A stretch of DNA of 64,000 nt from contig NZ_JADMLG010000022.1 of NCBI RefSeq assembly GCF_015674855.1, positions 1 to 64,000 of the forward strand, in the 5' to 3' direction. Made by a program: the position numbers and the translations under genes. This DNA is from Nocardia bovistercoris. Lineage in GTDB: Bacteria > Actinomycetota > Actinomycetes > Mycobacteriales > Mycobacteriaceae. The notes below the pieces were generated by a model. The model was not told where the DNA came from. It saw only the letters and a list, made by a program, of their open reading frames with translations, and made no database searches. Positions within the stretch are counted from its first letter, which is position 1. Every line of letters begins with the position of its first letter. Below are positions 1-8,201 of the stretch, in pieces.

Positions 1-255
1 GGATCCTTCATCCATTATGGGGAATCCTGCCCTCCCTTGTGGATGTTGTGCTGGGGATTCGCTCGAAAATGTTGTGAGATTCACCAACAGCGTTGCCGTG
101 CCCATCCCGCAGTGGTGTGCTGGAAGTGTGCCCGGAGCCGAGCAGAGCGGTCCCCCTCCCCCCTGCGAAAACTCCGGGCACACACAGTATTCGATGGCGA
201 CTCCCCGCGGGGCGTCACGCACACCCTCGGGAATCGCACGCAGGAACGAGGAGTC

Positions 256-630
256 ATGGCTGTACATGTCATAGCGTCGTCGTTGATGACCAGCGATCTG
301 ACCCCGCACCGCGCGCGCAGCGTCGGACACGAGAACTGGGTGGTCTCTTTTCTACCCGGGCGCACACTCACGTGCGCACAGGCAGTCGCCGCCCTCAAGG
401 TCGCCGAAGTCGTACCCGGCCTGCTCGACACCGTGGGTGAATTCGCGGAGGAGGTCGGACTCACCGCGCGCGAGGCGGTCGGCATGGCGATTCACCACGC
501 TCCCTGGGACGACCGGCTACGCAGACACACCACACACCGGTCGAACAGGTTCACCACCGAGGCAGGGTTCACCGCCGAAGCTGTATTTTCCGCTGAAGCT
601 GTATTTTCCGCCGACGCGGAGGTGGCCTGA
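256..630 (+). CDS. Hypothetical protein, 124 aa, first gene of a small operon
   Basis: I do not recognise a family. The ATG at 256 is preceded by a GAGGAG ribosome binding site, so I start here rather than at the longer open frame upstream. The first 90 residues look like a small soluble domain with a helical middle (about residues 45-75). The last 25 residues are low-complexity near-repeats (FTTEAG, FTAEAV, FSAEAV, FSADAE). They are encoded partly by an 18-nt tandem duplication at 574-591 and 592-609. The stop overlaps the ATG of the next gene, which implies translational coupling. No signal peptide or membrane segment is visible. Confidence 0.6.
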   Translation: MAVHVIASSLMTSDLTPHRARSVGHENWVVSFLPGRTLTCAQAVAALKVAEVVPGLLDTVGEFAEEVGLTAREAVGMAIHHAPWDDRLRRHTTHRSNRFTTEAGFTAEAVFSAEAVFSADAEVA

Positions 631-836
631 TGCAACTCCCCTATCCGAACATGCGCGTCGCCTCCCTGCTGAACTGCGCCTGCGATCCCGGCGTCCTCAC
701 CGACGAACAGGCCCACACCGCAATGCAATTGCACCTCGACTGCACCGTCGACCGCTGCCTGGTGCGCCGCCGGGCCCGCACGACACTGGTCGAAGCGGGC
801 AAATGCGTCCTCGACGGTCGGGCACTGCAACCGTGA
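630..836 (+). CDS. Small cysteine-containing hypothetical protein, 68 aa
   Basis: The ATG overlaps the TGA of the upstream gene (TGATG), so the two are probably translated together. The 68-residue product has five cysteines (about C16, C18, C38, C43, C59) and several histidines, with a basic stretch near residues 46-50. The cysteines could bind a metal or form disulfides, but no known zinc-ribbon or ferredoxin spacing is obvious. There is no signal sequence. Coding status rests on the overlap and the operon arrangement. Confidence 0.5.
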   Translation: MQLPYPNMRVASLLNCACDPGVLTDEQAHTAMQLHLDCTVDRCLVRRRARTTLVEAGKCVLDGRALQP

Positions 837-999
837 TCCGCGAGTAGTGCTCCGATCACTTTCCGTGTCCGCGGGGATGAGCCCCCGACCCGCTCGCGAG
901 GGCCGTGCAGGTTGCGCGGCCCACGGGTCGTCTGCGAGCGCCACACCTCCCTGAGTGGTAGTCAATAGACCTAGAACGACCGACCAGTCCGAAAACCGT

Positions 1000-1935
1000 T
1001 CAGTGCCAGGTGTGATCGGTCAGCGGGGTCCGAGGGCCGAATTTCGGTTTGTGCGCGTGACCGCTGATCTCCAACAGCCGGACCGCCCGATACCGATGCG
1101 GACGTAGCGGTTCGAGATATTCGACCATGGCGTCGTCATCGATGGGACGGCCGAGCAGCGTCCATCCGATGATCGCCGCGAGATGGTAATCACCCACCGA
1201 GAGCGCGTCGGCGTCACCGTGGACGCGCTGCGCGATCTCCGCGGCAGTCCACACCCCAATTCCGGGAACCGTGCGCAAACGTCGCGCCGCCTCGGCCGCA
1301 TCGATCACCGCGGTCCGCTCCAGCGACTCCGCGACGCGGGCGGCGTGCACGATGGTCCGCGCGCGCTCGGGGCCGACATTGGCGCGGTGATAGGTCCACG
1401 ATGGAATGCGCCGCCAGGCGTCCGCATCCGGCGCGAGCAGCAGACCCGACGGCGCGGGCCCCGGCGCGGGAGTCCCGAATTTCCGCACCAGCGCACGCCA
1501 GGAAGCCCGGGCCGATACGGTGTGCACCTTCTGCTCGAGCACCGCTGGAACGAGCGATTCGAATACTAGGCCGGTGCGCAGCATCCGCAGGCCGGGGAAA
1601 CGGCGATGGGCATCGATGACTTTGGGGTGGCCGGGCATGAATCCCGTCAGATCCTCGTCGAGGCAGAGCATATGCGGGAGGCCGTCGAGGAATTCGGCCG
1701 CGCCGGGTCCCCAGGCGCGCGCGTCGACCGCGTGCGCACCCGCTTGGGTGAGGCGGTAGGTGACCGGGCCCGTCGCGAGTCGCGAGGCTCGCCAATGCGC
1801 GCCGTCCGGGGTCACCCGATAGCAGGGGTCGGCGGCGCCTCTACGCAGTGGGGCGAGGGTGGGGGCGAGATCGATCGGGCGGTCCGAGGTGACCGTGCGG
1901 GACAGTCCCGCGTCCTGGATCGTCGAGTCGCGCAC
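1000..1935 (-). CDS. DNA-3-methyladenine glycosylase 2-like (HhH-GPD superfamily)
   Basis: Probable base-excision-repair glycosylase that removes alkylated or otherwise damaged bases. The 311-aa product carries the helix-hairpin-helix segment LRTVPGIGVWTAAEIAQR near residues 220-238. This is followed by the conserved aspartate region (LSVGDYHL) that supplies the catalytic Asp in AlkA/MAG-type enzymes. An N-terminal region of about 100 residues precedes the helical domain, as in AlkA-like proteins. I see no iron-sulfur cysteine loop, so it is not an endonuclease III type. The start is a GTG without a strong ribosome binding site and is uncertain. Substrate range (3-methyladenine or broader) cannot be told from sequence. 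Confidence 0.8.
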   Translation of the reverse strand: MRDSTIQDAGLSRTVTSDRPIDLAPTLAPLRRGAADPCYRVTPDGAHWRASRLATGPVTYRLTQAGAHAVDARAWGPGAAEFLDGLPHMLCLDEDLTGFMPGHPKVIDAHRRFPGLRMLRTGLVFESLVPAVLEQKVHTVSARASWRALVRKFGTPAPGPAPSGLLLAPDADAWRRIPSWTYHRANVGPERARTIVHAARVAESLERTAVIDAAEAARRLRTVPGIGVWTAAEIAQRVHGDADALSVGDYHLAAIIGWTLLGRPIDDDAMVEYLEPLRPHRYRAVRLLEISGHAHKPKFGPRTPLTDHTWH

Positions 1936-2180
1936 CCGACCATTGTGCGCGACGGTCGCGGTGGCGAGGCGTCAGGGCTCGAACCCGTCTCACGAAACCG
2001 CTGACCAGGAGTTTTCCTGTGCGGAAACGGGTTCCTCGGACACCGACGGAACGTCCCGATACAGAGCGGTACCGCATCGTGTTCTCAGCCGGTGTAACAC
2101 GTGAAATTCTCGTAGCGATATCAGATCGACTATTCCTTGAATCAGTAAATTATTGGCAATCTCCACGACGGAGGCACTAT

Positions 2181-2285
2181 ATGATCACCAATCTGCTGAA
2201 TCTTCTGCTCAGTGTCTGGGGCGGCGTATTCGCGGGCAGCTCTGGGTATCAGATTCCGCCCGGCACCCTCCCTTCCGGCAGCTGA
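2181..2285 (+). CDS. Possible 34-aa hydrophobic peptide
   Basis: A short frame too small for usual gene calling. Its ATG sits 8-9 nt behind a good ribosome binding site (CGGAGG). The first 20 residues (MITNLLNLLLSVWGGVFAGS) form one short hydrophobic segment, followed by a polar Pro/Gly/Ser tail. The 100 bases upstream are unusually AT-rich for this genome and hold TATTCC- and TAAATT-like promoter words. It ends 69 bases before the convergent 3' end of the FAD/Fe-S oxidase gene. It could be a membrane micropeptide, or chance. Confidence 0.35.
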   Translation: MITNLLNLLLSVWGGVFAGSSGYQIPPGTLPSGS

Positions 2286-2354
2286 GATACTCTCACCACC
2301 GCCGCGGCGAACGCGGCAGGTATGTCGCGCTCGCGATTTCCGGACGAATCATGG

Positions 2355-5135
2355 TCATTCCCTGAGGAACTGAGCCAGATGGTAAGCGTCTCTGTGCGCG
2401 AGTTGTCGCACCTGAGTGCGGCACGAGAATCCGTCGGCCAGCACCAAAGCCGTCGGGTCCGTATCGCGAATACGGGCCAGAATTCCGTTTTCAGCGATGG
2501 CGACAGAAATATCGAAGTGTCCGGCCTGCATTCCGAAGTTACCTGCCAATCCGCAACACCCAGTGACTTCAATAACTTTTACTTGCATTCTGGCTAATAT
2601 ATGGCGATCGGCTTTCGAGTCGAGAACCGCGTGCTGGTGACAGTGCGGCTGCCACACCACCGATACCCCGGGACGCACCGGCGGCCGCCAGTCGGGTTCG
2701 GCGAGCAGGAACTCCGCGAGGGTCCGCACCGCCGCCGCGACCGGCGCGGACCGGGGATCCTCCGGAAGCAGTTCGGGCAGATCCGCGCGCAGCGCCGCCG
2801 TACACGATGGTTCGAGTCCGATCACCGTGCCGCCCGCGCCGACATGCGCGTCGAGCGCGTCGAGGGTCGCGCGCAGGCGGGCGCGCGCGCCGTCGAGTTG
2901 ACCGGTGCTGATCCAGGTCAGACCGCAGCACACCCGATCCGGCGCGAACACCACGCGGTAGCCGAGCGATTCGAGGAGATCCACGGCGGCCGCGGCGATA
3001 TCGGGATCGAAGGCGTCGGTGAAGGTGTCGACCCACAACATCACCGACTTACCGGAGGATCGCCCGCCCGTCCGCGCGCGACGGCGGAACGAACGCTCGG
3101 CGAGAACCGGAACCGCGCGGCGCGTATCCATGCCCGCGGCACGCAGTCCGAATCGGCGCAGCACCTCGACGCGGGCCAGCGCGTTGACCAGGCGCGGCAT
3201 CCTGGTCGCGACCGCCAGCCAACGCGGCAGCCATCCGAGGGTGTAGTGGTCGATCGGCCGGAGCTTGCCGAGGTAGCGGCGGTAGAGCGTCTCCGACTTG
3301 TAGGTCGCCATATCCACGCCCGCCGGACAGTCCGAGCGACACGCCTTACAGGAAAGACACAGGTCGAGCGATTCCGCCACCGCGGGCGACGACCAGTCGA
3401 CGGCCCCGCGCACCACCTCCTGCAGCACCCGCGCCCGACCTCGGGTGCTGTCCTTCTCGTCGGCGGTCGCGAGATAGGACGGGCACATGAAACCGCCCGT
3501 GGCACGACATTTCCCCACACCGACGCAACGGTGCACCGCGGTCGCGACATCGCCGTCGTCGTGCGGAAAAGCGAAGCCCGCGAGGGGGATCCGCGGCAAA
3601 CCGGCCACACGCAGATCCGCGTCGATCGGACGCGGATCGACCAGCACGCCGGGGTTCAGAACATTGCCGGGATCGAACAGCGCCTTGTAACCCGCGAACG
3701 CGGCACGCGCTCGGGCGGAATACATGACCGCGAGCAGTTCCGACCGCGCGCGCCCGTCACCGTGTTCACCCGAGAGCGAACCACCATGGCGCACAACGAG
3801 TTCGGCGGCATCGAACAGAAAGGCGCGAAACCGGCGCGGCGCGTCGAGGATCGGGAGGTCGAGTCGCACGTGGATGCAGCCGTCACCGATGTGGCCGTAC
3901 AGCAGCCCATCCACCCCGTGCTCGGCGGTGAGGTCGCCGAAGTCACGCAGGTAGTCGCCGAGATTCTCCGGCGGCACCGCCGCGTCCTCCCACCCTGGCC
4001 AAGCCGGGCTGCCATCGGGGGTGCGCCCCGCGAGCCCCGCGCCGTCGGCCCTGATCCGCCACAGCGCGGCTGCCTGCGCGGGGTCGGTCACGATACGCGA
4101 GTCCAGCGCACCGGCAGCACGGCAGAGCGCACGCGCCGACGCCTCCGCCTCGGCCGCACTCTCCCCCGCCGTCTCCACGAACAACCACCCCGCGCCGCGC
4201 GGTAGGTCGGGCACGGCGCCGCGCCGGTCACGCACCACATCGACCAGCCGCGCGTCGATCCCTTCCACCGCGATCGGCGCGCAGCCGAGTGCCGCGGCGA
4301 CATCGTCGGCGGCCTCCGCCATGCCCGGATAGCCGAGCACCGTGAGCACCGTCGCCGCGGGCAACTCCGCCAGCCGCACCGTCGCCTCCAGCAGCACACC
4401 GCAAGTTCCCTCGCTGCCGACGAAGGATTTCGCCACCGCCGAACCACGCTCGGGCAGCAGATGTTCCAATCCGTAGCCGCTGGCCTGCCGGTCGAATCTC
4501 CCCAGTTCCGTACGCAGTACAGCGAGGTTGGCCCCGGTGAAATCGGCCAGGCCAGGCACCGAGCCGAGATCGTCGGCGAGGATCCGTTCGGCGCCGGTGC
4601 CGTCGAGTACGCGCAGCGACACCGTGTTGTCGGAGGTCCGCCCCCACGCCACCGCATGCGGTCCGCAGGCATTGTTGCCGATCATCCCGCCCAGAGTGCA
4701 GCGATTCTGGGTCGACGGATCGGGGCCGAACCGCAGCCCGTGCGCAGCCGCGACACCTTGCAGGCGCGACAACACCACCCCCGGCTGCACCCGCGCGATC
4801 CGACGCTCCGGATCGATATCGAGCACACGACGCAGATACCTACTGAAATCGAGCACGATGCCGGAACCGATGGCATTACCCGCCACCGAAGTGCCCGCAC
4901 CACGCGCGGTAACGCCGAGTCCGTGTTCGCGCGCGAAGTCGAGGACCGCCGCGACATCGGCATCGGCACGCGGAAAGACGACGGCAGCCGGAAGCACCCG
5001 GTAATTCGAGGCATCCGAGGAATACTCCGCAAGCCGCCGCACGGACAGGTCGACCTCACCGTCGAGCCGCCCGCGCAACGCCGATACCAACCGGTCGTCG
5101 ATCACCCTGCCAGCGTAAACGCGATCCCGCAGCAC
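2355..5135 (-). CDS. FAD-linked oxidase / Fe-S oxidoreductase fusion (D-lactate dehydrogenase-like)
   Basis: A 926-aa fusion of an FAD-binding type 4 oxidase and a GlpC/CCG-type iron-sulfur protein, likely oxidising a 2-hydroxyacid and passing electrons to the respiratory chain. The FAD part shows VTARGAGTSVAGNAIGSG near residue 85 and a GNNACGPH motif near 155. Ferredoxin-like cysteines appear near residues 535-550 (CVGVGKC) and 592 (CLSCKACRSDCPAG). Two CCG cysteine motifs lie near 733 (CCGLTW) and 860 (CCGLAGNF). The architecture is known for actinobacterial Dld/YdiJ-like enzymes, but the exact substrate is not determined. It is divergent from acuI; the 55-bp gap holds acuI's promoter. Start chosen at the most upstream ATG; a GTG ten codons later is possible. 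Confidence 0.85.
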   Translation of the reverse strand: MLRDRVYAGRVIDDRLVSALRGRLDGEVDLSVRRLAEYSSDASNYRVLPAAVVFPRADADVAAVLDFAREHGLGVTARGAGTSVAGNAIGSGIVLDFSRYLRRVLDIDPERRIARVQPGVVLSRLQGVAAAHGLRFGPDPSTQNRCTLGGMIGNNACGPHAVAWGRTSDNTVSLRVLDGTGAERILADDLGSVPGLADFTGANLAVLRTELGRFDRQASGYGLEHLLPERGSAVAKSFVGSEGTCGVLLEATVRLAELPAATVLTVLGYPGMAEAADDVAAALGCAPIAVEGIDARLVDVVRDRRGAVPDLPRGAGWLFVETAGESAAEAEASARALCRAAGALDSRIVTDPAQAAALWRIRADGAGLAGRTPDGSPAWPGWEDAAVPPENLGDYLRDFGDLTAEHGVDGLLYGHIGDGCIHVRLDLPILDAPRRFRAFLFDAAELVVRHGGSLSGEHGDGRARSELLAVMYSARARAAFAGYKALFDPGNVLNPGVLVDPRPIDADLRVAGLPRIPLAGFAFPHDDGDVATAVHRCVGVGKCRATGGFMCPSYLATADEKDSTRGRARVLQEVVRGAVDWSSPAVAESLDLCLSCKACRSDCPAGVDMATYKSETLYRRYLGKLRPIDHYTLGWLPRWLAVATRMPRLVNALARVEVLRRFGLRAAGMDTRRAVPVLAERSFRRRARTGGRSSGKSVMLWVDTFTDAFDPDIAAAAVDLLESLGYRVVFAPDRVCCGLTWISTGQLDGARARLRATLDALDAHVGAGGTVIGLEPSCTAALRADLPELLPEDPRSAPVAAAVRTLAEFLLAEPDWRPPVRPGVSVVWQPHCHQHAVLDSKADRHILARMQVKVIEVTGCCGLAGNFGMQAGHFDISVAIAENGILARIRDTDPTALVLADGFSCRTQVRQLAHRDAYHLAQFLRE

Positions 5136-5153
5136 CAGGCCCAGCAGGCACGT

Positions 5154-5190
5154 CCCGCGGAGCTGAAGGCGACGCCAATAGACTCAACCC
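5154..5190 (+). promoter_or_regulatory. Solo repeat tail with leaderless-type -10 for acuI
   Basis: TAGACT at 5179-5184 is followed by six bases and then the acuI ATG, which fits a leaderless promoter (TAnnnT, N6, start). The same stretch (GGCGACGCCAATAGACTCA, 5168-5186) matches the terminal tail of the dispersed element copies at 21044-21062 and 50393-50412. The preceding CCCGCGG also matches. No -35 consensus is evident. Confidence 0.5.
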
Positions 5191-6186
5191 ATGGATTTCT
5201 GGGCGATGGTGGCACACGAATCGGACAGCGGGATCGTCTTGACCAAGGAACGGGTGTCGGAGGATTTCCTCCCTCCCGCCGCGGTGACGATCAAAGTGCA
5301 CTACTCGAGCGCGAACTACAAGGACGCCCTGGCGATCACCCCGGGCGGCGGTGTGGTCCGCAAGTACCCGATAGTTCCCGGTATCGACATAACCGGCGAG
5401 GTGGTCACCTCCGAGGACGACGATTTCACCCCCGGCGACCTGGTCGTAGCGCACGGCTACGACATCGGCGTCGCCCAGCACGGCGGTTTCGCCGAGTACG
5501 CGCGGGTCCCCGCCGAGTGGGTGGTGAAACTCGACGGCCTCAGCACCCGCGACGCCGCGATCATCGGCACCGCCGGTTTCACGGCCGCCCTGAGCGTGCA
5601 GACCTTGCTCGACCGGGAACTGACCCCGGAGACCGGCGCGATCCTGGTGACGGGAGCGACCGGCGGCGTCGGCAGCGTGGCCATCGATATCCTGTCCGGT
5701 CTCGGTTTCGAGGTGGTGGCCTCCACCGGCAAGTCCGACGCCGCCGACCGTCTCGCCGATATCGGCGCGAACGAGGTCATCGGCCGCCTACCGGAGGATC
5801 CGGACGCCAAGCCGCGCCCGCTGGGCCGCACCAGGTGGGCGGGCGCGGTGGACAGCGTCGGCGGCGCCTCCCTGGCCCACGTCCTGAGCGTGATCGGCTA
5901 CGGCGGAACCGTGGCGGCCGGCGGCTTGACCGGCGGCACGGCCTTGCCGACCACGGTCATGCCCTTCATCCTGCGCGGCGTCGCCCTGATCGGCATCGAT
6001 TCGGTGGCCCTCCCCATCGAGAAGCGCCGCGCTCTCTGGACCCGCCTCGCGAACGAATTCCGCCCGAGCCACCTGTCGACCCTCGAGAACTTCGCCCCCA
6101 TCACCGAGGCCGAACCGGTCCTCCGCAGCCTCCAGAACGGAACCCATTCCGGCCGAACCATCTTCGGCGTGGCCGGCGAATTCTGA
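5191..6186 (+). CDS. acuI: Zinc-independent MDR oxidoreductase, acrylyl-CoA reductase AcuI/YhdH type
   Basis: A 331-aa medium-chain reductase that in the AcuI/YhdH family reduces acrylyl-CoA to propionyl-CoA with NADPH. The N-terminal part has HYSSANYKDALAITPGGGVV and a GIDITGEV segment (residues about 48-75), both typical of the family. The Rossmann NADPH-binding motif is TGATGGVGSVAIDIL near residue 152. The zinc-binding cysteines of classical alcohol dehydrogenases are absent, as expected. Length is normal. The gene is transcribed alone, divergent from the FAD/Fe-S oxidase, and ends in a strong bidirectional terminator. A role in 3-carbon acid detoxification or catabolism is inferred from the family. 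Confidence 0.9.
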   Translation: MDFWAMVAHESDSGIVLTKERVSEDFLPPAAVTIKVHYSSANYKDALAITPGGGVVRKYPIVPGIDITGEVVTSEDDDFTPGDLVVAHGYDIGVAQHGGFAEYARVPAEWVVKLDGLSTRDAAIIGTAGFTAALSVQTLLDRELTPETGAILVTGATGGVGSVAIDILSGLGFEVVASTGKSDAADRLADIGANEVIGRLPEDPDAKPRPLGRTRWAGAVDSVGGASLAHVLSVIGYGGTVAAGGLTGGTALPTTVMPFILRGVALIGIDSVALPIEKRRALWTRLANEFRPSHLSTLENFAPITEAEPVLRSLQNGTHSGRTIFGVAGEF

Positions 6187-6191
6187 CCCGA

Positions 6192-6220
6192 AAAGCGCGG
6201 CCTCGATCCGGCCGCGCTTT
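6192..6220. terminator. Bidirectional terminator between acuI and the ABC transporter gene
   Basis: AAAGCGCGGCC (6192-6202) pairs perfectly with GGCCGCGCTTT (6210-6220) around a 7-base loop. A and T runs on the outer flanks allow termination on both strands of the convergent pair. Confidence 0.85.
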
Positions 6221-6228
6221 CCCGGATG

Positions 6229-8109
6229 TCACGCGGCGGCGGGTTCCGAAGCGTCGGCGAATTGGGTGCGGTAGAGCTCGGCGTAGCGGCCGTTGGCGGC
6301 GAGCAGGTCCGGGTGGGTGCCGCGTTCTATTATTCGGCCCTCTTCCATGACCAGGATCTGGTCGGCGGCGCGGACGGTGGAGAGGCGGTGGGCGATGACG
6401 AGTGCGGTGCGGCCGGACAGCGCCTCGGTGAGCGCTTCCTGCACGGCGGCTTCGGAGGTGGAGTCGAGGGACGCGGTCGCTTCGTCGAGGATGACCACTC
6501 TCGGCTGTTTCAGCAGGAGGCGGGCGATGGTGAGGCGTTGACGTTCACCGCCGGACAGCCGATAACCGCGTTCGCCGACCACGGTGTCGAGCCCGTCCTG
6601 CAGGGATTCGACGAGATCGCGTAAACGGGCGCGCAGCAACGCGTCCCACAGTTCCGGCTCGGTGGCTTCGGGGCGGGCGAGCAGCAGGTTGGCGCGGATG
6701 GTGTCGTGGAACAGGTGCCCGTCCTGGGTGACCAGGCCCACCGCGGCGCGCAGCGAAGGCGTGCTCAGTTCGCGCACGTCGACGCCGCTGAGGCGGACCG
6801 CGCCGGAGTCGACATCGTAGAGTCGCGAAACCAATTGGGCCACGGTGGATTTACCGGCACCGGAGGAACCGACGAGCGCGATCAGCTGACCCGGCTCGGC
6901 CCGCAACGACACCCCGTGCAGCACCTCGACCCCGCCGCGCGTATCCAGTGTCGACACATCCTCGAGCGAGGCCAGCGACACCTTGTCCGCGGACGGATAC
7001 CCGAAACTCACCGCGTCCAATTCCACCGAGACCGGGCCTTCGGGCACCGCCACCGCGTCGGGCGCGTCCTCGATCAGCGGTTTCAGGTCGAGGATTTCGA
7101 AGACCCGCTCGAAACTCACCAGCGCCGACATGATTTCCATGCGCGCGCTCGCCAACGCCGTCAGCGGAGCGTAGAGCCTGGTCAGCAGTAGTGACAGCGC
7201 GACAACCGCACCCGCGTCCAACTGTCCGCGCAGCGCGTACCAGCCGCCGAGCCCGTAGACCAGCGCCACCGCGAGCGCCGAGACCAGGGTGAGCGAGGTG
7301 ACGAACACGGTCTGCAACATGGCGGTGCGCACCCCGATATCGCGCACTCGTCGCGCCCGCGTGGCGAATTCGTCGGACTCCTGCGCGGGCCTGCCGAACA
7401 GTTTGACCAAAGTGGCCCCGGGCGCGGAGAACCGTTCGGTCATCTGGTTTCCCATGGCGGCGTTCAGACCGGCGGCTTCGCGCTGGATATCGGCCAGTCG
7501 GCGCCCCATCCGTCGCGCGGGAATCACGAAGACCGGCAACAGGATCAGGGCGAGCAAGGTGATCTGCCAGGAGATGGTGACCATCACCGCGAGCGTCAGC
7601 GCGAGGGTGACGAGATTGGCGACCACTCCGGACAAGGTGTCGCTGAAGGCTCGTTGCGCGCCGATCACATCGTTGTTGAGGCGGCTGACGAGCGCGCCGG
7701 TTCGGGTGCGGGTGAAGAAGGCGACCGGCATGCGCTGCACGTGGTCGAAGACCGCGGTGCGCAGGTCGAGGATCAGTCCTTCACCGATACGGGTTGACAT
7801 CCACCGGATTGCCAGGCCGAGTCCGGCGTCTACCACGGCCAGGGCGCCGATAAGGGCGGCGAGGGTGACGACGACGCGCGGGGCGGAGCCGTCGACGATG
7901 TCGTTGACTACTCGGCCCGCGAGGACCGGTGTGGCCACCGCCAGCAGTGCCGACAGGACGCTGAACAGGAGGAACGAACCGATCCTCCGTCGGTGTGGGC
8001 CTGCGAAGCTCAGGATTCGGCGTGCGATGGCCAGGCGGAACGGGCGCTGTTCGCGCGGTGCGTTCGCTTGGCGATACATCTGGTTCCACGCCACGGATTC
8101 GATACTCAC
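6229..8109 (-). CDS. ABC transporter, fused permease/ATPase (multidrug/lipid exporter type)
   Basis: A 626-aa half-transporter that should work as a dimer in the membrane. The N-terminal half holds about six membrane segments (from FLLFSVLSALLAVATPVLAG near residue 50 onward). The C-terminal nucleotide-binding domain has Walker A GSSGAGKST, signature LSGGERQRL and Walker B VVILDEATASLD, with a switch histidine in VIAHRLST. I choose the GTG at 8109 (MSIESVAWNQMY) over an ATG ten codons upstream, because GAGAGG lies about 8 bases before it. The family (MsbA/LmrA, Rv1273c-like) exports lipids or drugs, but the substrate here is unknown. It stands alone between a terminator and dinB2. Confidence 0.88.
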   Translation of the reverse strand: MSIESVAWNQMYRQANAPREQRPFRLAIARRILSFAGPHRRRIGSFLLFSVLSALLAVATPVLAGRVVNDIVDGSAPRVVVTLAALIGALAVVDAGLGLAIRWMSTRIGEGLILDLRTAVFDHVQRMPVAFFTRTRTGALVSRLNNDVIGAQRAFSDTLSGVVANLVTLALTLAVMVTISWQITLLALILLPVFVIPARRMGRRLADIQREAAGLNAAMGNQMTERFSAPGATLVKLFGRPAQESDEFATRARRVRDIGVRTAMLQTVFVTSLTLVSALAVALVYGLGGWYALRGQLDAGAVVALSLLLTRLYAPLTALASARMEIMSALVSFERVFEILDLKPLIEDAPDAVAVPEGPVSVELDAVSFGYPSADKVSLASLEDVSTLDTRGGVEVLHGVSLRAEPGQLIALVGSSGAGKSTVAQLVSRLYDVDSGAVRLSGVDVRELSTPSLRAAVGLVTQDGHLFHDTIRANLLLARPEATEPELWDALLRARLRDLVESLQDGLDTVVGERGYRLSGGERQRLTIARLLLKQPRVVILDEATASLDSTSEAAVQEALTEALSGRTALVIAHRLSTVRAADQILVMEEGRIIERGTHPDLLAANGRYAELYRTQFADASEPAAA

Positions 8110-8201
8110 GTCCTGGTCCTCTCGCTCCCCGTCATTCAACCCCCGGACACCGACACTAAAACCTCAACCTAGGTCCAGGGCAAGTTGTATTCATCGGCGG
8201 G

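Noticed and set aside
2601..4205. 534-codon plus-strand open frame
   Set aside because: Antisense to the FAD/Fe-S oxidase. High-GC codon bias opens such frames, and the translation is Arg/His/Gly-rich without domains.
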